From Zoogloea sp. LCSB751 (GTDB lineage Bacteria; Pseudomonadota; Gammaproteobacteria; Burkholderiales; Rhodocyclaceae), in assembly GCF_002028455.1 (NCBI RefSeq), contig NZ_MWUM01000015.1, positions 62,001 through 126,000 on the forward strand: a stretch of DNA of 64,000 nt. The letters are read 5' to 3'. Below the pieces are notes generated by a model. It did no database searches. It was not told the origin of the DNA and saw only the letters and a program-made list of their open reading frames with translations. The translations under genes and the position numbers were made by a program. Every line of letters starts with the position of its first letter. Position 1 is the stretch's first letter. Of this stretch, positions 35,835 to 43,798 are shown one piece after another.

Positions 35835-36713
35835 GTGACTCACCCTCCTCAACGCCCCCTGCTTGGCATCGGCCTGGCCCTGCTGGCCGTCGTGCTGTTC
35901 TCGACGCTCGACGTGTTCACCAAGTACCTCAGCCAGCGCTTCCCGGTACCGCTGCTGGTGTGGGCCCGCTACACCGTACACCTGTTGCTGATGGTGGTCT
36001 TCCTCGGCCCGCGGCTGCGCAGCCGCCTGTTCGTCACCCGCCATCCGATGCAGCACGTGCTGCGCTCGGTGCTGCTGCTGATCACCAGCCTGGGCGGCGT
36101 GGCCGCCTTCCAGCGCATGCCACTGGCCGAAACCACGGCGATCATCTTCGCCTCGCCGGTGATCGTCGTGCTGCTGGCCCGCCCGCTCCTTGGCGAGCGC
36201 ATCGGCGCGCTGCGCTGGCTGGCGGTGCTGCTCGGCTTCGGCGGCGTACTGATGGTGGCCCGGCCAGGCAGCGGACTGGTGGCCGACGGCGTGATCTACG
36301 CGCTGGTGGCGGCCGGCGCGTATGCGCTGTATCAACTGCTGACCCGCCGCATGGCCGCCACCGAGAGCCCGGTGACGCTGCTGTTCTACACCGCGCTGAT
36401 CGGCTGCGGCGCGATGAGCCTGGCAATCCCATGGCTGGACCACGGCCCCACGCCGTCCGGCACCGATTACACCCTGATGGCGCTGATGGGCCTGCTCGCC
36501 GGCAGCGGCCACTTCCTGCTCACCCGCGCCTTCCGCGAAGCCCCCGCGTCGCTGCTGTCGCCGATGCTGTACGGCCAGCTGCTGTGGTCCACGCTGTTCG
36601 GCTGGCTGGTGTTCACCCACTTGCCCGACGCCGTCGCGCTGGCCGGCATGCTGGTCATCGGCACCGCCGGCGTACTGATCGCCGTGGACAGCCGGCGCCG
36701 TAGCAGCACCTAG
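35835..36713 (+). CDS. EamA/DMT-family transporter
   Basis: Inner-membrane protein of 292 residues with ten predicted helices in two EamA repeats (about 6-140 and 150-285); SLGGVAAFQRMPLAETTAII and LPDAVALAGMLVIGTAGVLI are typical DMT segments. These carriers export metabolites such as amino acids or nucleosides; no substrate can be read here. It starts with GTG. A palindromic repeat follows the stop by 20 bases. Confidence 0.87.
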   Translation: MTHPPQRPLLGIGLALLAVVLFSTLDVFTKYLSQRFPVPLLVWARYTVHLLLMVVFLGPRLRSRLFVTRHPMQHVLRSVLLLITSLGGVAAFQRMPLAETTAIIFASPVIVVLLARPLLGERIGALRWLAVLLGFGGVLMVARPGSGLVADGVIYALVAAGAYALYQLLTRRMAATESPVTLLFYTALIGCGAMSLAIPWLDHGPTPSGTDYTLMALMGLLAGSGHFLLTRAFREAPASLLSPMLYGQLLWSTLFGWLVFTHLPDAVALAGMLVIGTAGVLIAVDSRRRSST

Positions 36714-36733
36714 ACTTGCCAGCGCCGATGCCA

Positions 36734-36800
36734 GTAGGGGCGAATTCATTCGCCCGCAGAGCATGCTGAACCGACTGAGGGCGAATGAATTCGCCCCTAC
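36734..36800. repeat. Paired palindromic repeat, copy A
   Basis: Two 22-base heads in inverse orientation (36734-36755, 36779-36800), each reading GGGCGAAT-TC/GA-ATTCGCCC, separated by 23 bases. The outer GTAGGGG/CCCCTAC ends make the whole unit one large inverted repeat. It sits between the convergent EamA and Sel1 genes and can form strong hairpins in RNA from either strand. Organisation resembles REP/BIME elements. Confidence 0.9.
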
Positions 36801-36829
36801 GGCGTGGGCCAGCGCCCCCAAACGAGGCC

Positions 36830-37672
36830 TCAGCGCGCCTTGAGCGCCTCGACGGCCGGCGGATAGCGGCCGGCGGCGGAAGCCTTCAGCCAGCGCAGGG
36901 CCTCGTCCGGGTTGCGGGCCTGGCCGGCGCCGGTGTCGAGCATCACCGACAGCGCGTACTGCCCTTCCGCGTCGCCGGCCTCCGCCGCCTGGCGGAACAG
37001 GCGCGCGGCCTCGTCGAGATTGCGCGGCACGCCGCGGCCAGCCTCATGCAGCCAGGCCAGGCGGGTCAGCCCGCGGGGGTCGCCGGCGTCGGCAATCGCC
37101 CGGTAGGCAGTCACCGCATCCGGCAGGCTGCCGTCCGCCTCCAGCCGGCGGGCCTGGGCCAGCCGCTTGTCCGCGGCACTCACCGGACGAGCCGCCGGGC
37201 CGTCGAGCACGGCAAGCTGCGCGGCCGCCTCGTCGTCCCCCAGGTCGACCGCAACCTGCAGCCAGTGCCGCGCGCCCACCCGGTCCGGCGCACCAAGCCG
37301 GCTGGTCTGCAGGGACGTGCCCAAGCGCAGCGCCGCATTGCGACTGCCGGCCAGGGCGGCCTTCTCGTAACGCCGCCGCGCCTCGGCGCCATCCTTCGGC
37401 TCGCCGAGCCCGTCCTCGGCCAGGATGCCCAGGTTGAACCAGGCCTCGCCCATCCCCTTGTTGGCCAGTGCCGTCCAGATCTGGCGGGCTTCGATGTAAT
37501 GGGCCATCTTGAACTCGGCGTAGCCCTTGTAGAGACCGATGGCCGGCTTGCGCACGATCTCGGCCAGTTCATCCTCGTCGAGGAGTTCCGCGTGGACCAT
37601 GTGCGGGCCTGCCGTTACGCACAGGCAAAGGGCCAGCAGAGGCCGGCGGATGGCGGCTGAAAATTGGGGCAT
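36830..37672 (-). CDS. Secreted Sel1-repeat protein
   Basis: Exported helical-repeat protein of 280 residues. The signal peptide is about 1-26 (RRPLLALCLCVTAGPHMVHA). Sel1-like units of about 36 residues follow: MGEAWFNLGILAEDGLGEP, SRNAALRLGTSLQTS, DPRGLTRLAWLHEAGRGVP and DAEGQYALSVMLDTGAG. Sel1 repeats are protein-binding scaffolds, often in cell-envelope or stress functions; no specific role is evident. GGAGA precedes the start at 37672. Convergent with the EamA gene. Confidence 0.87.
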   Translation of the reverse strand: MPQFSAAIRRPLLALCLCVTAGPHMVHAELLDEDELAEIVRKPAIGLYKGYAEFKMAHYIEARQIWTALANKGMGEAWFNLGILAEDGLGEPKDGAEARRRYEKAALAGSRNAALRLGTSLQTSRLGAPDRVGARHWLQVAVDLGDDEAAAQLAVLDGPAARPVSAADKRLAQARRLEADGSLPDAVTAYRAIADAGDPRGLTRLAWLHEAGRGVPRNLDEAARLFRQAAEAGDAEGQYALSVMLDTGAGQARNPDEALRWLKASAAGRYPPAVEALKAR

Positions 37673-37773
37673 TGTTGTCTCCGTTGATTGTTGTAATGGC
37701 GCCACCGCATTGTGCATGAAACAGGCAAAACTCACGGACACCCGGATTTAAGCCAGAAAAACACAAAAAGCGC

Positions 37774-37802
37774 TTGACGAGTCTTAAGCTCATTCCTATA
37801 AT
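37774..37802 (+). promoter_or_regulatory. Strong sigma-70 promoter of tRNA-Val
   Basis: TTGACG and TATAAT are separated by exactly 17 bases, almost the full consensus. The predicted transcript would begin close to 37809, about ten bases before the tRNA. Confidence 0.92.
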
Positions 37803-37819
37803 GCGCTCCTCAACTCACC

Positions 37820-37894
37820 GGGCGGTTAACTCAGCGGTAGAGTGCCACCTTCACACGGTGGAAGCCACTGGTTCGATCCCAGTACCGCCCACCA
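37820..37894 (+). tRNA. tRNA-Val(CAC)
   Basis: Full cloverleaf of 75 bases including an encoded CCA end. The acceptor stem GGGCGGT pairs with ACCGCCC over seven base pairs. The anticodon stem CCACC/GGTGG holds the loop TTCACAC, giving anticodon CAC, which reads the GUG valine codon. The T arm contains GGTTCGATCCC. It is a single gene with its own promoter and terminator. Confidence 0.96.
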
Positions 37895-37903
37895 GAATTC
37901 AGC

Positions 37904-37936
37904 AAACCAGGCGCCTCCGGGCGCCTGGTTTCGTTT
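37904..37936 (+). terminator. Rho-independent terminator after tRNA-Val
   Basis: A 12-base-pair stem (AAACCAGGCGCC and complement) with a four-base loop, followed by CGTTT after the T-rich end of the stem. It begins nine bases after the tRNA CCA. Confidence 0.85.
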
Positions 37937-38038
37937 ACGTCGGTGAATGCTTCGTGATCTACACGCAAGCGCCAATATCCTCACACCGGGCAGGGACTAA
38001 GCCAGGTCACGGGGCGGGAAAAATCCGATACTCCGGCC

Positions 38039-41000
38039 ATGTATTCCCCTCTCCTGTCGCCCCCGCAGCGGGTGTCGCCAGCGGCCCGGTTCGTCACCTG
38101 CATCCTGGGTCTGCTGGCCTTGTGCCTGCTCCTCCACTGTCCGCCGAGCCTCGCGGAAGGCGGGCTCACGCGCTTCCAGCTCGGGACCGACCTGGGCTAC
38201 GCCGCCTTCGTAGACGACAGCGGCGCCAAGACCATCGAAGACATCGCGAAGTTGCCCGACAGCGCATTCACGCCGGTAGCCGGCGGGCTGGCCCTGAGCT
38301 ACACGCGCAACACGGTGTGGTTGCGCTTCGCGCGCCCGCCGGGGAACGGCCCCTGGTGGCTCGAACTGCAGCCCGCGGTGCTCGACTCCGTACGACTCTA
38401 CGAGAAGGACTCCGGACGCTGGAAGATGCGCCAGGCCGGCGACCGCCTGCCCTACGGCGACCGGGAACTCGCCCATCGCCTGTTCGCCTTCCAACTGGCG
38501 CCGGCTGCCATACCGCAGACCTATGTATTCCTGCGCATCGAGACAACGAGCTCCCTGTACCTGATCGCCAGCCTGCGCACACCGGAAGCCTTCATCGAGG
38601 ACGCCGAAAACGGCGGGCTGTACTGGGGCCTGTACTTCGGCGCGCTGATCATCGCGCTGCTGTTCATGCTGGCGATGGTGGCCATCAACCGCAGCCGCCC
38701 CTACCTGGCCCTGAGCGTGGCGCTACTGCTGAACGGGCTCCACGTCGCCAATTCCCAGGGTTTTCTGGCGGGCTCCCTGTGGCGTGAGCACCCGCAGTGG
38801 GGCGATACCAGCATCGGCATCCTGGCGCCGTTGGCTGTTGCCAGCATGCTGTGGACCCTGCGCGAATTCGTCATCCGCATCAGCGCACCGCGCTGGCTCG
38901 ACCGTCTCTACGTCCTGGCCACCGTCTACTGCGCACTGATTCCGGCAAGCCTGCTGATCGAACACTACGGCCCGCTGATCCGCATCGCGCTGTTCCTCAA
39001 CCTGGCGGCCAGCATCGCGGCCCTGACGCTGCAGCTGCGTCGCGTCGTCGCGTCCCGCAGCCGCGCCGACGGGGTGCTGGCGCTGGCCCTGTTCCTCTAC
39101 CTGTGCGGCCTGCTCAGCGGTGTGCTGCCGCTGCTCGGTCTGATCCCGGCATCGCCACAGCTGCTGGTGCTGCGCAACGGCCTGTTCGTCCTGTTCGCGC
39201 TGCTGGCCGGCGGCGCCCTGCTGCATGAAGTCCGCCACACCTACTGGAATCTGCTCGCCGAAAAGACCCGCGCCCTCGAAACCGCCAACCAGACCGAGAG
39301 ACTGCTGGAATCCTGCGTGGCCGACCGCACGCGGGCCCTCGCCGTGGCCAACGACAACCTGGCCAACCGGCAAGCCCTGCTGCAGCAGATCCTCGACACC
39401 TCCTTCGTGGCGATCTTCCTGGTAGGCCGGGACGGTCGCATTGCGCTCGCCAACCGGCGCATGGCCGAGATGTTCCAGCGACCGATGGAAACCTTGGTCG
39501 GCAGCGACTATGCGGACCTGGTGCTGGCCTCCGAACGGGAGCCGGCCCGCCAGCGGGTGCAGGCCATGCTCGCCAACGAGATCCCGGTGGTGGACTTCGA
39601 CCGCCGGTACCAGCGCGCCGACGGCAGCGTGTTCTGGGGTCATCTCACCTGCCGGCCCTTCGACAAGGCCACCGACGCCGGCGTGATCGGGGTGATCGCC
39701 GACATCAGTCAGCGCAAGGAGACCGAGGACCACGAACGCTTCCGCAGCCAGATCCTCGAGATGCTGGCCGGCGGCGCCCCGCTGCAGCAGATCCTGACCG
39801 TCATGGTCACCGGCATCGAAAGGCTGCACCCCGGCGTGCGCAGCAGCATCCAGCTGCTCGACGGCGAAGGCCGGCGCTTCCACAAGGGCATCGGCCCCAG
39901 CCTGCCGGACTTCTTCAACGCCTCCTGCGACGGCCTGGAGATCGGCATCGGCGTCGGCTCCTGCGGCACCTCCGCCTTCACCGGCGAACGCGTCATCGTC
40001 GAGGACATCGCCAACCATCCCTACTGGGCGCCATACCTTGATCTGGCGGCGCGGGCCGAACTGGGGGCCTGCTGGTCCCAACCGATCCGCTCGTCTTCCC
40101 ACCGCGTCCTTGGCACCCTGGCGATCTACCATCGCACGGCGCATTCGCCGACAGGCGCCGACATCGCGCTGATCGAACAGATGGCCCGCCTGGCCAGCAT
40201 CGCCATCGAAAAAAGCCAGGCCGAGACCCGCCTGCGGGAAAGCGAAGAGCGCTACCGCCTGCTCATCGAATCGAGCGCCGAAGGCATCTGCGTGGCCCAG
40301 GACGGCTTCATCCGCTTCTGCAACCCGGCCTTCGCCGGGCAGCTCGGCTACAGCGAGAAGGAACTGCAGACGCAGCCCTTCGGCGACTTCGTCGTCGCCA
40401 CCGACGACGGGGCCCGGGTCTTCCGCCCCGACGCGGGCGAAGCCGGCAACGGCAGTCCGGACCACCGCCACTCGATCCGGATTCGCACCCGCCACCGGGG
40501 CGTGCGCTGGTTCGACGTGGGCAGTGCCGGCATCCACTGGAACGAGCAGGCCGCCACCCTCAATTTCTTCATCGACATCACCGAGCGCAAAGAGGCCGAA
40601 GATGCGCTGCGCGAGAGCCGGGTGTTCATGCAGCACATCCTCGACTCGGTACCCAACGAGATCGCCGTGCTCGATCACGCCGGCATCATCGTGATGGTCA
40701 ATGAAGCCTGGCGGCAATTCGCCACCCAGAACAGCGCCCAACCCGGCCATTGCGACGCCAGTACCGGTGTCGGCGCCAGCTACCTGGACGTCTGCGGCAG
40801 CAGCCCCGACCCCCTCACCGACGCCACTGCCGGCACCGCCCACGACGGCATCCGCGGTGTGCTCGACGGCCGCCTGCCGACCTTCAGCCTGGAATACGCG
40901 TGCCATGCGCCGCAGCAGGAGCGCTGGTTCACGATGACCGCCACCCCCCTCGGCGGTGGCCGCCGCGGCGCGGTGATCGTTCATAGCGACATCTCGGAGC

Positions 41001-41614
41001 GCAAGCGCATCGAGGAGCAGATCCGCAAGCTCGCCTACTACGACAGCCTGACCCAGCTCGCCAACCGGCGCCTGCTCCACGACCGCCTGGCCCAAGCCCA
41101 GGCCGCCAGCAAGCGCAACGGCGAATACGGTGCGTTGATCCTCCTCGACCTGGACAATTTCAAGCCCCTCAACGACGAGCACGGGCATGCGGTCGGCGAC
41201 CTGCTATTGATCGAGGTGGCGCGCCGCCTGAGCCGCAGCGTGCGGGCAGTGGACACCGTGGCCCGCCTCGGCGGCGACGAGTTCGTGATCGTCCTCGGTG
41301 GCCTGGATGCCGACCAGGACGTGTCCCGCCTCGAAGCCATGGCCATCGCCGAGAAGATCCGCCAGGCCCTGGCCCGCCCCTATCTGCTGCCCCTGCAGGA
41401 CGACGGCGGTTCGATCACCATTGAACACCGCTGCTCGTCGAGCATCGGCGTGGCCCTGTTCCAGGGCCTGAGCAGCAGCCAGAACGAGATCCTCAAGTCC
41501 GCCGACATCGCCATGTACCGCGCCAAGCTGTCCGGACGCAACGCGGTCCACCTGTACGAAGCCATTCCGCTGCCGGCCGAGAACCTCACGGGTGGCAGTG
41601 GCAGCGCCGGCTAA
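38039..41614 (+). CDS. 7TM-DISM/PAS/GAF sensor diguanylate cyclase
   Basis: Membrane sensor of 1191 residues making cyclic di-GMP. Domains in order: signal sequence (about 18-38), periplasmic 7TMR-DISM extracellular region (about 45-190), seven membrane helices (about 200-400), a coiled-coil linker, PAS (about 440-560), GAF (about 580-730), PAS (about 740-860), PAS (about 865-1000) and GGDEF (about 1010-1175). The active site reads GGDEF at 1078-1082, and the product-inhibition I-site RAVD lies exactly five residues before it, so the enzyme should be active and feedback-controlled. No EAL domain. The ligand sensed is unknown. It stands alone. Confidence 0.92.
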   Translation: MYSPLLSPPQRVSPAARFVTCILGLLALCLLLHCPPSLAEGGLTRFQLGTDLGYAAFVDDSGAKTIEDIAKLPDSAFTPVAGGLALSYTRNTVWLRFARPPGNGPWWLELQPAVLDSVRLYEKDSGRWKMRQAGDRLPYGDRELAHRLFAFQLAPAAIPQTYVFLRIETTSSLYLIASLRTPEAFIEDAENGGLYWGLYFGALIIALLFMLAMVAINRSRPYLALSVALLLNGLHVANSQGFLAGSLWREHPQWGDTSIGILAPLAVASMLWTLREFVIRISAPRWLDRLYVLATVYCALIPASLLIEHYGPLIRIALFLNLAASIAALTLQLRRVVASRSRADGVLALALFLYLCGLLSGVLPLLGLIPASPQLLVLRNGLFVLFALLAGGALLHEVRHTYWNLLAEKTRALETANQTERLLESCVADRTRALAVANDNLANRQALLQQILDTSFVAIFLVGRDGRIALANRRMAEMFQRPMETLVGSDYADLVLASEREPARQRVQAMLANEIPVVDFDRRYQRADGSVFWGHLTCRPFDKATDAGVIGVIADISQRKETEDHERFRSQILEMLAGGAPLQQILTVMVTGIERLHPGVRSSIQLLDGEGRRFHKGIGPSLPDFFNASCDGLEIGIGVGSCGTSAFTGERVIVEDIANHPYWAPYLDLAARAELGACWSQPIRSSSHRVLGTLAIYHRTAHSPTGADIALIEQMARLASIAIEKSQAETRLRESEERYRLLIESSAEGICVAQDGFIRFCNPAFAGQLGYSEKELQTQPFGDFVVATDDGARVFRPDAGEAGNGSPDHRHSIRIRTRHRGVRWFDVGSAGIHWNEQAATLNFFIDITERKEAEDALRESRVFMQHILDSVPNEIAVLDHAGIIVMVNEAWRQFATQNSAQPGHCDASTGVGASYLDVCGSSPDPLTDATAGTAHDGIRGVLDGRLPTFSLEYACHAPQQERWFTMTATPLGGGRRGAVIVHSDISERKRIEEQIRKLAYYDSLTQLANRRLLHDRLAQAQAASKRNGEYGALILLDLDNFKPLNDEHGHAVGDLLLIEVARRLSRSVRAVDTVARLGGDEFVIVLGGLDADQDVSRLEAMAIAEKIRQALARPYLLPLQDDGGSITIEHRCSSSIGVALFQGLSSSQNEILKSADIAMYRAKLSGRNAVHLYEAIPLPAENLTGGSGSAG

Positions 41615-41648
41615 GCGGCCTCCACGGACGGGTGGACAGCCCCTCCGC

Positions 41649-41712
41649 TGGGGCGAATTCATTCGCCCGCGGACTTCGGACTACCGGCTGAGGGCGAATG
41701 AATTCGCCCCAA
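41649..41712. repeat. Paired palindromic repeat, copy B (overlaps the recD 3' end)
   Basis: Same two-headed structure as copy A, with heads at about 41649-41668 and 41692-41712. Outer ends have drifted together from GTAGGGG to GCTGGGG and CCCCAAC. It lies between the convergent cyclase and recD genes, and its right half encodes the last ten residues of RecD and the stop. Confidence 0.9.
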
Positions 41713-43798
41713 CGACCTCTCCCTTCCCGTCCCCCATCCCGTCCAGCAGCCCCGACACCCGCAGCACGCGCCGCTCGACGGCGCGTTCCAGCACCTTCGA
41801 GGCCGGCGCATCGGCCAGCGTGAACCAGCGCCTGGCGCGGGTGATGCCGGTGTAGACCAGCTCGCGGGTCAGGATCGGGTTGAGCCCGTCTGGCAGCACC
41901 AGCGCCGCGTGGGTGAATTCCGAGCCCTGGGATTTGTGCACCGTCAGTGCATACACCGTCTCGACGGCCTGCAGGCGGCTCGGCAGCACCCATTTGACGC
42001 CCTGGCTGCCGTCGCCGCTGGGGAAGGCCACCCGCAGCTGGGTGCCGCCGCCTTCCAGCGGCAGCGCCAGCGTGATGCCGATATCGCCGTTCATCAGGCC
42101 GAGGCCGTAGTCGTTGCGCGTCACCAGCACCGGCCGGCCCCCGTACCAGCCTTCCTCGGCCGGGATCAGCCCGGCCTCGTGCAGCCAGCCGGCGATGCGC
42201 CGGTTGAGGCCTTCGACGCCCCACTGGCCGCGGCGCAGCGCGCACAGCAACTGGAACTGGCCGTGGGCCGCGAGCACCTGCAGCGCCCAGGCGTCCAGCT
42301 CCGACTGGGATGCGTCGGCAGCCGGGCGCCCATCCGCCATCTGGCGCAGGAAGTGCCGGTAGCCGCGGGGCCGCTCGCCATCCGCCGCGGCCGGCGCGCC
42401 GTTGTCGCCATCCACCACCAGCCGGCGCAGCGCGGCCTCGCCTTCGCCGCCGAGCGCGATGCGCGCCAAGTCGGCGTAACCCTGCGCGAACACACCGGCG
42501 ACACGGTCCACCGCGCCGTCGTTCACCGCCGCCGCCAGCTGGCCGATGCCGCTGTCGCCGCTGAAGCGGTGGCTGTGGCGCAGCATCGCCACGGCCTGGT
42601 CCAGCGGCGTGCCGGCGGCGTCGATCAGTTCCGCGCCCATCGACTCGCAGGTGGCCGCCTCCAGCCAGGCGCGGCTGTCCGGCGTGTAGTGGCCTTCGCG
42701 GGCACGCCGGCACAGCTCGCCGAGCACCGCACCGGCCTCCACCGAGGCCAGCTGGTCCTTGTCGCCGAGCAACACCAGTCGTGCCGACGACGGCAGCGCG
42801 GCAAGCACGGCGGCCATCATCTCCAAGTCCACCATCGACGCCTCGTCCACCACCAGCACCTCGAGGGGCAGCGGATTGCCGGCGTGGTGACGGAAATGGC
42901 GGGTGTCCGGCCGGCTGCCGAGCAGGCGATGCAAGGTCGTCACCGCCACCGGGATCGCCGCCCTCACCTGCTCGCCGGCCGGCAGCCCATCCAGCTTGAG
43001 CTTGGCCACCGCGCCGGCGATGGACTCGTTGAGGCGCGCTGCCGCCTTGCCGGTCGGCGCCGCCAGGCGGATGCGCAGCGGGCGCTCCGGCCGCTCGGCC
43101 AGCGCCAGCGCCTGCAGCACCGCCAGCAGGCGCACCACCGTCGTCGTCTTGCCGGTGCCGGGGCCACCGGTGACGATCGCGAAGGCGCTACGCGCCGCCA
43201 GCGCGCAGGCCAGCTTCTGCCAGTCCGGCCCGGCCACGCCCGACGACGGCGGGAACAGCACGTCCAGCGCCGCACGCAAGGCATCCAGCGGCAAGTCGTG
43301 CTGGCGCCCGGCCATGGCGGCCAGGCGCTGGCGGATGCCGTCCTGCACGTCCCGCTCGTACTGCCAGTAGCGGCGCAAATAGATGCGCTGGCCGACGCGC
43401 ACGAGCGGCGTATTGCCCACCTCACCGCCAGGCCCGCCGCCAACGAGCAGCGGAAAATCCAGCGCCACCAGCCACTGCGCCACAGTCAGGCCGTCGAGCA
43501 CATCGGCGGGCAGCGGCGGCAGCTCGGCCCCGTCCGCCTCGCCGGCCCCTTCGGGTGGCAGGGACAGCGCGAAGCCCGGATCGTGCAGCGTGTCGCCCAG
43601 GTCCAGGCAGGCATGGCCGCGGCCGAGCTGGTGGCTGGCCAGTGCGGCGGCGAGGATCAACAGCGGCGGCGCAGTCGGCGCCTCGCGCTGCAGGAAGTCG
43701 GCGAAGGCCGCATCCAGCGCCCGCAGCCAGCCCTGCTCGGCCCAGCGCGCCAGCAGCGCCTTCATGGCGGCCGGATCGTCGTAGGTGCGGAAAGTCAT
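41681..43798 (-). CDS. recD: RecD, exodeoxyribonuclease V alpha subunit
   Basis: SF1B 5'-3' helicase of 705 residues, the fast motor of RecBCD. Walker A is VTGGPGTGKTTTVVRLL with Lys217; VVDEASMVDLEMMAAVL is the Walker B region, LVLLGDKDQLASVEAGAVLG motif III and the C-terminal ALTVHKSQGSEF motif. The protein ends VGANSFALSR, residues encoded by the palindromic repeat copy B rather than by RecD-like sequence. The start overlaps the recB stop by four bases. Confidence 0.95.
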   Translation of the reverse strand: MTFRTYDDPAAMKALLARWAEQGWLRALDAAFADFLQREAPTAPPLLILAAALASHQLGRGHACLDLGDTLHDPGFALSLPPEGAGEADGAELPPLPADVLDGLTVAQWLVALDFPLLVGGGPGGEVGNTPLVRVGQRIYLRRYWQYERDVQDGIRQRLAAMAGRQHDLPLDALRAALDVLFPPSSGVAGPDWQKLACALAARSAFAIVTGGPGTGKTTTVVRLLAVLQALALAERPERPLRIRLAAPTGKAAARLNESIAGAVAKLKLDGLPAGEQVRAAIPVAVTTLHRLLGSRPDTRHFRHHAGNPLPLEVLVVDEASMVDLEMMAAVLAALPSSARLVLLGDKDQLASVEAGAVLGELCRRAREGHYTPDSRAWLEAATCESMGAELIDAAGTPLDQAVAMLRHSHRFSGDSGIGQLAAAVNDGAVDRVAGVFAQGYADLARIALGGEGEAALRRLVVDGDNGAPAAADGERPRGYRHFLRQMADGRPAADASQSELDAWALQVLAAHGQFQLLCALRRGQWGVEGLNRRIAGWLHEAGLIPAEEGWYGGRPVLVTRNDYGLGLMNGDIGITLALPLEGGGTQLRVAFPSGDGSQGVKWVLPSRLQAVETVYALTVHKSQGSEFTHAALVLPDGLNPILTRELVYTGITRARRWFTLADAPASKVLERAVERRVLRVSGLLDGMGDGKGEVVGANSFALSR

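Noticed and set aside
37820-37894. tRNA-Val as an integration (att) site for a mobile element
   Set aside because: No integrase and no direct repeat of the tRNA 3' end was seen downstream in the window.
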